Source of the DNA: Tubulanus polymorphus
Taxonomy: Eukaryota; Nemertea; Palaeonemertea; Tubulaniformes; Tubulanidae
NCBI RefSeq assembly: GCF_964204645.1
Contig: NC_134030.1
Location: 21,450,210-21,514,209, forward strand
DNA length: 64,000 nt
Reading direction: 5' to 3'
Part shown: piece after piece, positions 37,001 to 39,929 of the stretch
Layout: each line of letters begins with the position of its first letter
How positions within the stretch are numbered: the first letter of the stretch is position 1
Notes under the pieces: model-generated
What the model was told of the DNA's origin: nothing
The model's input: only the letters and a program-made list of their open reading frames with translations
The model's database searches: none
Position numbers and translations under genes: made by a program

Positions 37001-38306
37001 AGTTTAATTTTACTGAGGATCCAGTTCCACAGTTGTGTGGATTCAATTGGATTCTGGACAGAGTTCCACAGTTGTGTGGGTTTAATTTGACTCAGGATCC
37101 AGTTCCACAGTTGTGTGGGTTTAATTTGATTCTGGACCCAGTTCCACAGTTGTGTGGGTTTAATTTGACTGAGGATCCAGTTCCACAGTTATATGAGTTT
37201 AATTTGACTGAGGATCCACTTCCACAGTTGTGTGGATTCAATTGGATTCTGGACCCAGTTCCACAGTTGCGTTGGGTTTAATTTGACTCTGAACTCAGTT
37301 CCACAGTTGTGTGGGTTTAATTTGACTCAGGATCCAGTTCCACAGTTGTGTGGGTTTAATTTGACTCAGCAGTTTGGTAACTACTGACTGAACCAAACCG
37401 CAGTCCGGCTACTGACTAGAAAACCAAATCGCAGTATGGTCGGGGCCTATCTGAATAAACCAACATTCCCGACTTCTCATTCACCTAAGGCAGGTGATAT
37501 ATCCCTGTTAGCACTACTTGACCAATGGCTCGCTCTGATTGGCTGCTGCTTCATAGGCCTATTATGGGTACAGAAAATTCAAGGAAAGTGTGGAGAACAG
37601 AGAGTTAGCGCCTTTCCACAAGACCATCGAGGCACATGGAATTCTACTACTGAATGTTTTAACTACAGCACTCAACCTTACCTTAACCCTGTCCTATCCC
37701 CCTAAGAAAACAGACACATGCTAACGTACATATTAAATAGAGGTAGAGGCTACCTGGTAGTCCGGACTACACAGTCTGACATCTAAATCATAGCAGGCCT
37801 AAATGAATCATGATTTCGAAACCCGTGAACCTTTCGAAAGAATTGTCTTGTATGATGAGTCACAAAAATGAACATCATCAATTCAACTCACAAACTGACA
37901 CAATCAAAAGTCTCTGATCAAATGTAGGGTTCAATTTGAAATGAATTCTAGATTACAAAAACAAATTCCCAGTTATTTCCCGAGTATTCTACTGTTGAAT
38001 AAATCTAACCGTAAATAATCAAATGTCACCGAATTTAAAACGAGAAGCGTCGCTTGTTTTGGTAAATTTTTGAAATCGTCTATGCTTTGAATTTGATGAT
38101 CGAGAGAGAGAGGGAGAAGATACGGGTGTAAGTCTTACCTGGTCTGACTCGCCGAACAGTTCATAAAACAGTTTCAAACCTCGGTAGATGTTAGCTATGG
38201 TTCTCATCGACGGGTCCATGGACCGCCGGGGCTCGTCCGACACATACCTCACCCCTAAACGATCGAATCTTTGACCAGGTCTACCTGGGAATCTCAATCG
38301 CGCCAT
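3964..38306 (-). CDS. KMT2A: Trithorax/MLL-type histone H3K4 methyltransferase, whole gene (33 coding exons)
   Basis: Single-copy trithorax/MLL1-MLL2 type lysine methyltransferase, expected to work in the nucleus in a COMPASS-like complex that methylates H3K4 at active promoters. All 33 coding exons were placed by reading both splice sites; every intron is GT-AG, phases agree throughout, and coding length is 13383 nt (4460 residues plus stop). Approximate residues: menin-binding motif 4-11, LEDGF-type motif 57-64, AT hook 195, nuclear-receptor-like zinc module 526-600, CXXC 950-1000, PHD1-3 1190-1385, split bromodomain 1390-1426 plus 2040-2110, extended PHD 2190-2305, FYRN 2306-2390, FYRC 4160-4250, Win motif 4251-4262, SET 4325-4445, post-SET to 4460. 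Human MLL1 is about 3970 residues, so this protein is longer because of repetitive exons 16 and 25. The start ATG has A at -3 and G at +4. Orthology to KMT2A versus KMT2B cannot be separated; invertebrates usually carry one copy (trx). UTRs are not defined. Confidence 0.95.
4185..4645 (-). repeat. Dispersed element, CCCTACAGATCAGTTA family, near full length
   Basis: Lies in intron 32. Starts ccctacagatcagttacc, contains ttcctggat, aaatcggtactgtttatctc, gtactaatttaggcgtaa and aaggagtttt, and ends near ggcacc. Related copies are at 7908-8160, 30355-30480, 50400-50712 and 61935-62545. Ends are loosely inverted (GGTCCCTACA / TGTAGGGACC in the 50-kb copy). Confidence 0.7.
4729..4796 (-). CDS. KMT2A: KMT2 exon 32: SET domain
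   Basis: 68 nt. Encodes [20 protein letters not shown] then MR, matching MLL1 ([22 protein letters not shown]). Acceptor TCGCAG/CCG, donor ACC/GTAAGT, phase 2. Confidence 0.95.
5384..5479 (-). CDS. KMT2A: KMT2 exon 31: SET domain, catalytic core
   Basis: 96 nt, phase 0. Encodes [20 protein letters not shown] then [19 protein letters not shown] is the AdoMet-binding/pseudoknot motif of SET enzymes. Acceptor TTTGTAG/GGT, donor GAC/GTGAGT. Confidence 0.97.
5513..5851. repeat. 33-bp minisatellite, ~10 copies, in intron 30
   Basis: Unit cctcaaaccgtctgcacatt then ccggcctattaca; almost no divergence. Because 33 is a multiple of three, both strands stay open and produce spurious proteins. It lies 34 bp upstream of the exon 31 acceptor. 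Confidence 0.96.
6272..6401 (-). CDS. KMT2A: KMT2 exon 30: SET domain, first part
   Basis: 130 nt. Encodes [20 protein letters not shown] then [20 protein letters not shown]. The GRG motif of the AdoMet pocket is present. Confidence 0.97.
6603..7163. repeat. 71-bp tandem repeat, ~8 copies, in intron 29
   Basis: Unit contains atcggttataacgaacagat, ttctggtctcctgaagttcg and aacgaggttccgctgtatat. Copies alternate between gttgtaacg and gttctaacg types. Confidence 0.95.
7560..7735. repeat. ~68-bp tandem repeat, 3 copies
   Basis: Phrases cctcaaccc/agctgag, actcaggggtatcatcagca and ggtttgagg recur three times in intron 29. Confidence 0.75.
7743..7826 (-). CDS. KMT2A: KMT2 exon 29: pre-SET segment
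   Basis: 84 nt. Encodes [20 protein letters not shown] then REAVGVYR, differing from MLL1 at only a few positions. Phase 2 both sides. Confidence 0.96.
7908..8160 (-). repeat. Dispersed element, CCCTACAGATCAGT family, partial
   Basis: Contains ccctacagatcagtcattcc, aaatcggtactgtttatctc and accgatttaggcgtag, as in the 4185-4645 copy. Confidence 0.7.
8220..8377 (-). CDS. KMT2A: KMT2 exon 28: Win motif region
   Basis: 158 nt. Encodes [20 protein letters not shown] then [22 protein letters not shown] sits where other KMT2/SET1 proteins have the WDR5-interaction motif G-(S/C)-A-R-x-E; the residue before Arg is Val, not Ala. Acceptor TTTGTAG/GAG; a 41-bp array begins about 14 bp beyond it. Confidence 0.94.
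8392..9253. repeat. 41-bp minisatellite, ~21 copies, in intron 27
   Basis: Unit cacaaatctccctatgacat then catctctttaatagatatgtc. Each unit carries TGACATCA, close to an ATF/CREB or AP-1 site. The array begins about 14 bp from the exon 28 acceptor and fills most of the intron. Confidence 0.96.
9411..9544 (-). CDS. KMT2A: KMT2 exon 27: FYRC, second half
   Basis: 134 nt, phase 1 in, 0 out. Encodes [20 protein letters not shown] and [11 protein letters not shown], aligning with MLL1 RMLGILHDAVVFLIEQLSGAKHCRNYKF. Confidence 0.94.
9660..10215. repeat. 47-bp repeat with 142-bp higher-order unit, intron 26
   Basis: Monomers of the type ttttggttctataaccaatc / aacttaagaccagtctaagc. Three diverged monomers form a ~142-bp unit repeated about three times (for example gttctatagcc at 9885 and 10027). 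Same family as 41830-42420 and 54750-55910. Confidence 0.9.
10467..10742 (-). CDS. KMT2A: KMT2 exon 26: FYRC, first half
   Basis: 276 nt, phase 1 both sides. Ends with [20 protein letters not shown], then [20 protein letters not shown], a close match to the start of MLL1 FYRC ([22 protein letters not shown]). FYRN and FYRC pair with each other in the mature protein. Confidence 0.95.
10829..11144. mobile_element. Decayed piggyBac-type MITE in intron 25
   Basis: Starts CCTTTCAGTGC and ends GCACTGAAAGGG, with internal TACACC/GCACTG palindromic motifs as in the intact copy at 34878-35212; the TTAA target site is degraded. Confidence 0.65.
11218..16433 (-). CDS. KMT2A: KMT2 exon 25: 5.2-kb exon, end of FYRN plus long low-complexity region
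   Basis: 5216 nt with no stop on the coding strand. Starts [20 protein letters not shown], the second half of FYRN. It then carries tandem coding repeats: NPVDNPxVN-type at 15225-15690, SESGA/DGATQ-type at 14210-14560, [11 protein letters not shown]-type at 13310-13640 and [12 protein letters not shown]-type at 11905-12190. It also has polyQ (12270-12330), polyA (12425-12455) and an EQEQ run. A C2HC finger ([20 protein letters not shown] then C) lies at 13935-14010 and two AT hooks (KRGRGRP) at 13755-13775 and 13829-13852. MLL1 also has one giant exon here. Donor CGG/GTGAGT, phase 1. Confidence 0.95.
16446..16870. repeat. Dispersed repeat with direct duplication (AGCTGCAAAGCGGCGATAA)
   Basis: ctgcaaagcggcgataatgg followed by gttttctg occurs twice at 16466-16520, and again at 49194-49222. 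The rest (16540-16850) has two copies of an aaaatgg-cagtcagccat type segment. Confidence 0.55.
17270..17350. repeat. ~30-bp tandem repeat, 3 copies
   Basis: aacaacctggggtcagttgc followed by tcaa repeats three times with changes, in intron 24. Confidence 0.7.
17647..17725 (-). CDS. KMT2A: KMT2 exon 24: FYRN
   Basis: 79 nt. Encodes [20 protein letters not shown] then LPVGY, the FYRN core (SMTIDCLGILNDLSDCEDKLFPIGY in MLL1). Donor CTG/GTCAGT, phase 2. Confidence 0.94.
17785..18112 (+). repeat. Tandem copies of the 'GACACCTGGTGGATCC' repeat
   Basis: Four imperfect units containing ctagtgacacctggtggatc, ttgccacaagtggaatcctc and ttgatgtcctactgcacact fill intron 23 next to exon 23. Confidence 0.85.
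18146..18266 (-). CDS. KMT2A: KMT2 exon 23: start of FYRN region
   Basis: 121 nt, phase 0 in, 1 out. Encodes [20 protein letters not shown] and ends [12 protein letters not shown]1 reads NGFEVFRRVFVDFEGISL and HMMIGS in the same place. Confidence 0.92.
19075..19395. repeat. ~63-bp tandem repeat, 5 copies, containing CCCTAA
   Basis: Unit includes ccagccaatcacagctaacc, ctaaccctaggtcacctgac and cagctgtgacatca. It resembles the 55-bp array at 59700-60010 (agccaatcacag, ctaggtcacc). Confidence 0.9.
19952..20110 (-). CDS. KMT2A: KMT2 exon 22: extended PHD, last part
   Basis: 159 nt, phase 0. Encodes [20 protein letters not shown], then [15 protein letters not shown] and CRKHSHL, completing the Cys/His ligands of the ePHD. 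Confidence 0.95.
20146..20880. repeat. 109-bp tandem repeat, ~6.7 copies, intron 21
   Basis: Unit contains gaaaatgaactacaaacacc, agatattagacattttatca, ctttcaaaaactgatcgtcc and cacatgtgttcagtgcttca. Starts ~36 bp from the exon 22 acceptor. Open frames here come from the repeat. Diverged relatives lie at 52640-53160 and 53355-53395. Confidence 0.95.
20951..21088 (-). CDS. KMT2A: KMT2 exon 21: extended PHD
   Basis: 138 nt, phase 0. Encodes [20 protein letters not shown], then [16 protein letters not shown], almost identical to the MLL1 region (GRLLYIGQNEWTHVNCALWSAEV). Confidence 0.96.
21403..21512 (-). CDS. KMT2A: KMT2 exon 20: start of extended PHD
   Basis: 110 nt, phase 1 in, 0 out. Acidic stretch then [17 protein letters not shown], the first zinc ligands of the extended PHD finger (NRQCALCLTYGDD in MLL1). 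Confidence 0.93.
21590..21800. repeat. Dispersed repeat, TTCCATGTGTTTACACAAAATTC family
   Basis: Shares gagaaatttctaggtttaaa-like, cattgaatcacgtattgata-like and tttttctgatttcctgg segments with copies at 25570-25850 and 63225-63480. Confidence 0.75.
21894..22033 (-). CDS. KMT2A: KMT2 exon 19
   Basis: 140 nt. Encodes [20 protein letters not shown], nearly identical to MLL1 ([19 protein letters not shown]). The donor AAAT/GTAAAT is weak but is the only one that fits the phase of exon 20. Confidence 0.9.
22123..22196 (-). CDS. KMT2A: KMT2 exon 18
   Basis: 74 nt. Encodes [26 protein letters not shown] is the equivalent in MLL1. Acceptor TTTGTAG/GAA, donor CCAAA/GTATGT, ends in phase 2. Confidence 0.94.
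22546..22659 (-). CDS. KMT2A: KMT2 exon 17: bromodomain, later helices
   Basis: 114 nt, phase 0. Encodes [20 protein letters not shown] then a [18 protein letters not shown] run, aligning with the MLL1 bromodomain helices (FSDDIVKIIQAAI, KKANSMVKSFFIR). Confidence 0.94.
22850..23180. repeat. Two copies of the AAGACTGGTCTTAAG MITE family
   Basis: Contains gtaagactggtcttaagttg, ggctatagaactaagttgga, and flanking ccggccccagga/tgactatgcaacc ends, in intron 16. Confidence 0.7.
23207..23320 (-). repeat. Tandem duplication carrying the exon 16 splice donor
   Basis: gtagaatatgacttac occurs at 23218-23233 and 23302-23317, with tagataaa upstream of both. The second copy is the assigned donor; the first is an equally good GTAAGT exactly 84 bp (28 codons) further into the intron. 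Confidence 0.85.
23318..25219 (-). CDS. KMT2A: KMT2 exon 16: 634-codon repetitive insert inside the bromodomain
   Basis: 1902 nt, phase 0 both sides. The first half is Ser/Asp-rich with DSN and DDNVADKP-type runs. The part at 23560-24090 encodes imperfect repeats of the [16 protein letters not shown] type. The last ~20 codons ([19 protein letters not shown]) rejoin the MLL bromodomain (DLEGVKRKMDQGNYTSV). In MLL1 the matching loop is only tens of residues long. Acceptor TTTTCAG/GAG, donor GTC/GTAAGT; a duplicated donor 84 bp further on would add 28 codons in frame. Confidence 0.9.
25252..25545. repeat. ~60-bp tandem repeat, 5 copies, from piggyBac-MITE interior
   Basis: Units contain catcaatacaccgcaccgc, ggagtac and ggcaatagggtttttactaa. 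The TACACCGCACTGCGG core is shared with the MITEs at 10829, 30592 and 34878. Confidence 0.88.
25570..25855. repeat. Dispersed repeat, second copy of the 21590 family
   Basis: Best-preserved copy (~285 bp): ccgagttttccctgattttt, tgaatcacgtatcgataaag, tttttctgattcc. It ends ~60 bp from the exon 15 donor. Confidence 0.8.
25917..26224 (-). CDS. KMT2A: KMT2 exon 15: PHD3 and start of bromodomain
   Basis: 308 nt, phase 1 in, 0 out. PHD3 reads [20 protein letters not shown], then a Q-C-x2-C-D-x-WVH-x2-C-E core, [11 protein letters not shown] and FTCRKC. In MLL1 this finger reads H3K4me3 and binds the Cyp33 RRM. The tail ([20 protein letters not shown]) fits the first bromodomain helix. Confidence 0.96.
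26279..26660. repeat. Inverted copy of the 17785 repeat, then a piggyBac-MITE end
   Basis: ctgtggcaatagtggattcc and gatccagcaggtgtcgctag at 26298-26355 match the reverse complement of the 17785 unit. At 26640-26657 GCACTGAAAGGGTTAA is an isolated piggyBac-type MITE end. Confidence 0.65.
26727..26847 (-). CDS. KMT2A: KMT2 exon 14: PHD2 end and linker to PHD3
   Basis: 121 nt, phase 0 in, 1 out. Encodes [18 protein letters not shown], then [19 protein letters not shown], matching the cysteine-rich stretch that leads into PHD3 in MLL1. Confidence 0.95.
26930..27262. repeat. Degenerate ~30-bp repeats in intron 13
   Basis: About ten diverged copies of cattgattttaggtggaaat-like sequence. Confidence 0.7.
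27290..27382 (-). CDS. KMT2A: KMT2 exon 13: PHD2
   Basis: 93 nt, phase 0. Encodes [20 protein letters not shown] followed by a [11 protein letters not shown] run. Zinc ligands C, C, H and C of PHD2 are intact. Confidence 0.96.
27467..27610 (-). CDS. KMT2A: KMT2 exon 12: PHD1 core and start of PHD2
   Basis: 144 nt, phase 0. Encodes [18 protein letters not shown] then [17 protein letters not shown], a near-identical match to the MLL1 PHD1/PHD2 junction, with all Cys/His zinc ligands present. Confidence 0.96.
27575..27740. repeat. ~58-bp tandem repeat, 2-3 copies, overlapping exon 12 edge
   Basis: attacagtaaacaaaataca, atagaaa and cagacaaatta recur at 27596-27730; the exon 12 acceptor lies inside the first, diverged copy. 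Confidence 0.75.
27790..28240 (+). repeat. ~80-bp tandem repeat, ~6 copies (GATGATGTCATAGGGGGATTT family)
   Basis: Unit: caatttgatgatgtcatagg, gggatttatggaggcagaca, cttttctagaagtgtc, atagatcaaatcact. In intron 11. The same family is at 32405-32760 (inverted), 44110-44295, 56560-57525 and 58965-59310. Confidence 0.93.
28259..28369 (-). CDS. KMT2A: KMT2 exon 11: start of PHD1
   Basis: 111 nt, phase 0. Ends [14 protein letters not shown], the first zinc ligands of PHD1 (CFLCASSGHVE in MLL1). Its 3' splice site is followed upstream in the intron by a 34-bp tandem array starting about 14 bp away. Confidence 0.94.
28386..29080. repeat. 34-bp minisatellite, ~19 copies, in intron 10
   Basis: Unit tatactatcagtcaaaatca then catacagacaaaaa, with variants holding an extra atcacaataacata. 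Starts ~14 bp from the exon 11 acceptor. Confidence 0.94.
29284..29403 (-). CDS. KMT2A: KMT2 exon 10: pre-PHD segment
   Basis: 120 nt, phase 0 both sides. Ends [10 protein letters not shown], aligning with HRIRVDF just before the first PHD finger of MLL1. Acceptor TTTGTAG/TTT, donor TTC/GTAAGT. Confidence 0.9.
29404..29713. other. Intron 9, nothing recognised
   Basis: AT-rich, no repeat or conserved coding signal seen. Confidence 0.5.
29714..30137 (-). CDS. KMT2A: KMT2 exon 9: end of CXXC and linker
   Basis: 424 nt. Starts [17 protein letters not shown], giving the last CXXC cysteine, followed by a Pro/Ser/Thr/Arg-rich linker. Acceptor TTTGTAG/G, donor AAG/GTACGT, ends in phase 0. Confidence 0.93.
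30355..30480 (-). repeat. Dispersed element, CCCTACAGATTGGT family, fragment
   Basis: ccctacagattggtcattcc, ggagattttaaggtgaaaat and aggaagcgtctgcaacactt match the start of the 4185 element; it is truncated at exon 8. Confidence 0.65.
30486..30533 (-). CDS. KMT2A: KMT2 exon 8: CXXC domain, KFGG loop (48-nt micro-exon)
   Basis: Tiny exon encoding [16 protein letters not shown]. The KFGG motif is the DNA-contacting loop of CXXC domains. It was found by matching phase (2 in, 2 out) and splice sites TTTTCAG/G and GCAT/GTAAGT; gene predictors could easily miss it. Confidence 0.94.
30592..30843. mobile_element. Decayed piggyBac-type MITE in intron 7
   Basis: Ends resemble CCCTT-CAGTG / GCACTGAAGCGGTTAA, and the interior has ACACTGCACTGTGGTGTA-type motifs as at 34878-35212. 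Confidence 0.6.
30892..31024 (-). CDS. KMT2A: KMT2 exon 7: CXXC domain, first part
   Basis: 133 nt. Encodes [20 protein letters not shown] and the next C-K, the first six cysteines of a CXXC zinc finger that binds unmethylated CpG DNA (C-x2-C-x2-C then C-x2-C-x2-C). Donor CAA/GTAAGT leaves phase 2. Confidence 0.95.
31105..31500. repeat. GGAGCCACCC degenerate minisatellite, first block
   Basis: tggagccacccat, ggagccaacc and tacaaagagagc phrases recur at 50-70 bp spacing in intron 6. Confidence 0.8.
31507..31734 (-). CDS. KMT2A: KMT2 exon 6: acidic linker before CXXC
   Basis: 228 nt, acceptor TTTTTAG/AT, donor TACAG/GTTCGT, phase 1 both sides. Encodes a Ser/Asp/Glu-rich linker ([16 protein letters not shown], then an acidic DDE-rich tract). 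No domain recognised. Confidence 0.87.
31780..32090. repeat. GGAGCCACCC degenerate minisatellite, second block
   Basis: Five or so units of the form ggagccacccactngn-aag-gaatggctcc in intron 5; the exon 6 coding sequence separates the two blocks. Confidence 0.8.
32253..32354 (-). CDS. KMT2A: KMT2 exon 5
   Basis: 102 nt encoding [19 protein letters not shown] and on to [20 protein letters not shown] followed by an acidic E-K-x-x-IL stretch matches the MLL1 region between the PRIKHVC block and the CXXC finger. Acceptor TTTCAG/AT, donor ACG/GTACGC, phase 1 both sides. Confidence 0.9.
32405..32760 (-). repeat. ~78-bp tandem repeat, 4-5 copies, abutting the exon 4 donor
   Basis: Reverse-complement units of the GATGATGTCATAGGGGGATTT family: cctccataaatccccctatg, acatcatcaa, tctatagacac. 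The last unit ends directly at the exon 4 donor. Confidence 0.93.
32766..33470 (-). CDS. KMT2A: KMT2 exon 4: second half of the zinc module, pre-CXXC conserved block
   Basis: 705 nt, phase 1 both sides. Begins [19 protein letters not shown], completing a C-x5-C-x7-C-x2-C second finger and ending in the LKKS/M pattern of nuclear-receptor fingers. The middle has [11 protein letters not shown]-type degenerate repeats (33150-33330). It ends with [17 protein letters not shown], matching the conserved PRIKHVCR block found just before the CXXC domain of MLL1. Confidence 0.93.
33715..34036. mobile_element. 322-bp MITE with 16-bp perfect TIRs
   Basis: Ends TACATGGTTCCCACAG and CTGTGGGAACCATGTA are perfect inverted repeats; internal cccaag-ttttcccaa-ttccc runs are mirrored. 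No open frame of its own. In intron 3. Confidence 0.85.
34217..34347. mobile_element. ~131-bp fold-back MITE (CCCAGTTTCAC ends)
   Basis: Left end ggacccagtttcacaaaaaa then gttaaa, right end taaactttttcgtgaaactg then ggccc; almost entirely palindromic. A related copy is at 51124-51252. Confidence 0.8.
34349..34602. mobile_element. MITE (CCCAGTTCCACAGTTGTGAGTT ends) interrupted by another MITE
   Basis: Outer ends ggacccagttccacagttgt and gtgtgaactgggtcc are inverted. The inner ~140 bp at 34428-34568 belongs to a different family. An uninterrupted 115-bp relative lies at 40390-40503. Confidence 0.78.
34428..34568. mobile_element. Nested ~141-bp MITE (GGGGC(T/C)(G/A)GTTCCATAGT ends)
   Basis: Begins ggggctggttccatagtcaa, ends tatggaactggcccc; interior aagactggtcttgagttgtaa-like and ggctatagaactaagttgga. 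This is the single-copy form of the 47-bp satellite family. Other copies are at 48605-48745 and 53930-54075. Confidence 0.82.
34657..34821 (-). CDS. KMT2A: KMT2 exon 3: first half of a nuclear-receptor-like zinc module
   Basis: 165 nt, phase 1 on both sides. Carries C-A-V-C, then 14 residues, then [11 protein letters not shown], the spacing of a nuclear-receptor first zinc finger, followed by the first cysteine of the second finger (PVCPQTG). Drosophila Trithorax is reported to contain a variant nuclear-receptor-type DNA-binding domain; this looks like the same module. Confidence 0.9.
34878..35212. mobile_element. 335-bp piggyBac-type MITE with TTAA target duplication
   Basis: CCCTTTCAGTGC ... 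GCACTGAAAGGG flanked on both sides by TTAA (34874-34877 and 35213-35216). CCC/GGG ends in TTAA are the hallmark of piggyBac transposition. No transposase frame, so non-autonomous. In intron 2. Confidence 0.88.
35316..36723 (-). CDS. KMT2A: KMT2 exon 2: LEDGF-type motif and AT hook, basic low-complexity region
   Basis: 1408 nt, acceptor TTTCCAG/GAA, donor AAAAG/GTGAGA, phase 1 at the end. Opens with EEDDFDGF, which fits the acidic-x-F-x-G-F motif bound by the LEDGF integrase-binding domain (EDEQFLGF in MLL1). An AT hook core RGRGRP lies near protein residue 195. The rest is Lys/Arg/Ser-rich, including a segment resembling the MLL 'LLQKAKKGAQKK' helix region (here [15 protein letters not shown]). 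Confidence 0.93.
36745..37375. repeat. 39-bp minisatellite, ~16 copies, in intron 1
   Basis: Unit acacagttccacagttgtgt then gggtttaatttgactctta. cagttccacagttgtg is the terminal motif of the MITE at 34349. Units of 39 bp keep frames open on both strands. Starts ~20 bp from the exon 2 acceptor. Confidence 0.95.
37376..38138. other. 5' part of intron 1, nothing recognised
   Basis: No conserved coding or repeat signal apart from AT-rich sequence. Confidence 0.5.
38139..38306 (-). CDS. KMT2A: KMT2 exon 1: start codon and menin-binding motif
   Basis: Encodes 56 residues starting [12 protein letters not shown]. The RFPGRPG stretch matches the high-affinity menin-binding motif at the MLL1 N-terminus (RFPARPG) with one A-to-G change. 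The ATG lies in a strong start context and the donor is CAG/GTAAGA, phase 0. This is the most upstream coding exon I can support; an upstream non-coding exon is possible. Confidence 0.92.
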
Positions 38307-38480
38307 CTTAGAACTGTGTGTATACGAATATATAGGGACCAGCGCGCGATTCGGCGCACCGGTCGCCTCGTAACCGGGGATTCCTTACTCGCGTGTCGGT
38401 GCAGGAACGCGTACTCGCGTGCCAGCGGTATTTAAATCAATTCAAAATTTATTTCAGCGAACTCCGCCAGGAAAATCACG
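38307..38480 (-). promoter_or_regulatory. Probable KMT2 promoter/5' UTR region
   Basis: CpG-richer than its surroundings (cgcgcgattcggcgcaccgg, tactcgcgtg twice), directly upstream of the start ATG, and free of array repeats. The transcription start is not determined. Confidence 0.45.
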
Positions 38481-38762
38481 GATAGATTAAACATTTTTGA
38501 CAGAAGAAAATAATTGCGAATATTAGAGAATCTTTTCATAGAATTTTCAAGTCGCCTGATCGTTGTGATCTGTCTGCTGGCCACAAATGCACACAGATCA
38601 CACACCAATTACTCCTCAACTCAACACCCAACTACCTTTTTGCCGATAATGAAATGTACCTCACTTCGTAAGGTCCTTAACTCGGTCCTTTCGCTTACCT
38701 TGGTCCGATTTTACCGGTCCCAGTTGGTCCGACTTAGGCAAGGTTTACTACCTAGGTGTTAT

Positions 38763-38789
38763 CAGGGAGGTGTTTATAACACCTCCCTG
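38763..38789. repeat. Perfect hairpin, 12-bp arms, 3-nt loop
   Basis: CAGGGAGGTGTT - tat - AACACCTCCCTG, flanked by direct repeats ggtgttat. Confidence 0.9.
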
Positions 38790-39031
38790 GTGTTATAAAG
38801 ATTATACAGATATACGTTAAACCTGTCACAGAGATATATTCGGCAATGGGGTACTACCCGCAGTGCTACTGTGGCAATTCCGACGGTCCCAGGTTCGCTC
38901 GTAGATAGTTGGTCGTTCGATTTCAGCCTTCATTTCAATTAAATCTGAATGAACGTTTGCATCAATTGTTTAGGGTTCACAATTATCTTTTGTTAAGTTA
39001 ATGCTGAATGAATGAAGTTACTTAGTTGGAA

Positions 39032-39067
39032 CAGGGAAGTGTGATGAGATCTCATCACACTTCCCTG
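39032..39067. repeat. 36-bp perfect palindrome
   Basis: CAGGGAAGTGTGATGAGA and its exact reverse complement meet with no spacer. Flanked by direct repeats GTTGGAAC. Its arm begins like the 38763 hairpin (CAGGGA-GTGT). Confidence 0.95.
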
Positions 39068-39075
39068 GTTGGAAC

Positions 39076-39119
39076 TACGAGCTAACTATCTGAACTGAAC
39101 TTCAGATAGTTAGCTCGTA
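39076..39119. repeat. Perfect hairpin, 19-bp arms, 6-nt loop
   Basis: TACGAGCTAACTATCTGAA - ctgaac - exact reverse complement; only 8 bp from the preceding palindrome. Confidence 0.95.
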
Positions 39120-39149
39120 GGATGGATTTTCTGATTTGATTTTGATATG

Positions 39150-39670
39150 AACACTTTATTTTTCAAATATAATTTACCGCATAGTGTACAAAGCATAATA
39201 CAAAATACAGTAAATTAGACCTGGAGGGGCCTGTAGAAACTAAGGAATAGTTTGTATAAAACGGGTCCCTCAAAAGAGAAGAGAAAAAAAGAGAAATGCA
39301 ATAAAGAAAATAATATGCTCACAGTCAACCCTTAACACACAAAATGCAATCAAAGTAAACTATGATAACAGCTTGATTAAGATATAATCATTTACTAAGC
39401 CAGTTATTTTCTGTAATATTTCAAAAACAATAATTTTAGTTCGAATAACTGTATGATAAAATCAAGCACAAAGTTGCTTTCTTTAATTTCCTAGGAACAG
39501 TTTAGAATTGTCCGTGTTTTTTAGATTTTCACTGATGTTATTCCAAAGTAAAGGGCCGGATACTTTAACAAGAAAGTCTATTTTCTTCTCTGTATTACAT
39601 CGATCGCAGACGCACCATACTGTAAAACCGACCTCGCTCGCAAACCAAATCAAAGCATTGAAGCACAAAG
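39150..39670 (-). mobile_element. Broken non-LTR retrotransposon, 3' end (reverse transcriptase C-terminus)
   Basis: The minus strand encodes VSGPLLWNNISENLKNTDNS then KLF, the (G/A)PxLWNxLPxxLKNxxSLxxF motif that ends many non-LTR reverse transcriptases. A frame change near 39495 continues as RKLKKATLCLILSYSYSN then stop, the usual basic tail. AATAAA lies near 39157. Upstream RT domains are absent, so this is a 5'-truncated, inactive copy. Confidence 0.65.
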
Positions 39671-39776
39671 AAATATATTTCGAAGAAATCTTTATTCATT
39701 TCTTGTTTAACATTATTTATTCATCTATTTTAAGGTGTGACATGCAATCCCCATACATAACATCATCATTATAGCG

Positions 39777-39929
<153 letters not shown>

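Noticed and set aside
36504-37281. Repeat proteins [13 protein letters not shown] / [13 protein letters not shown]
   Set aside because: Both come from the 39-bp array in KMT2 intron 1.
38326-38341. TATATA as a TATA box for the methyltransferase gene
   Set aside because: Only ~25 bp upstream of the start codon, which would leave almost no 5' UTR.
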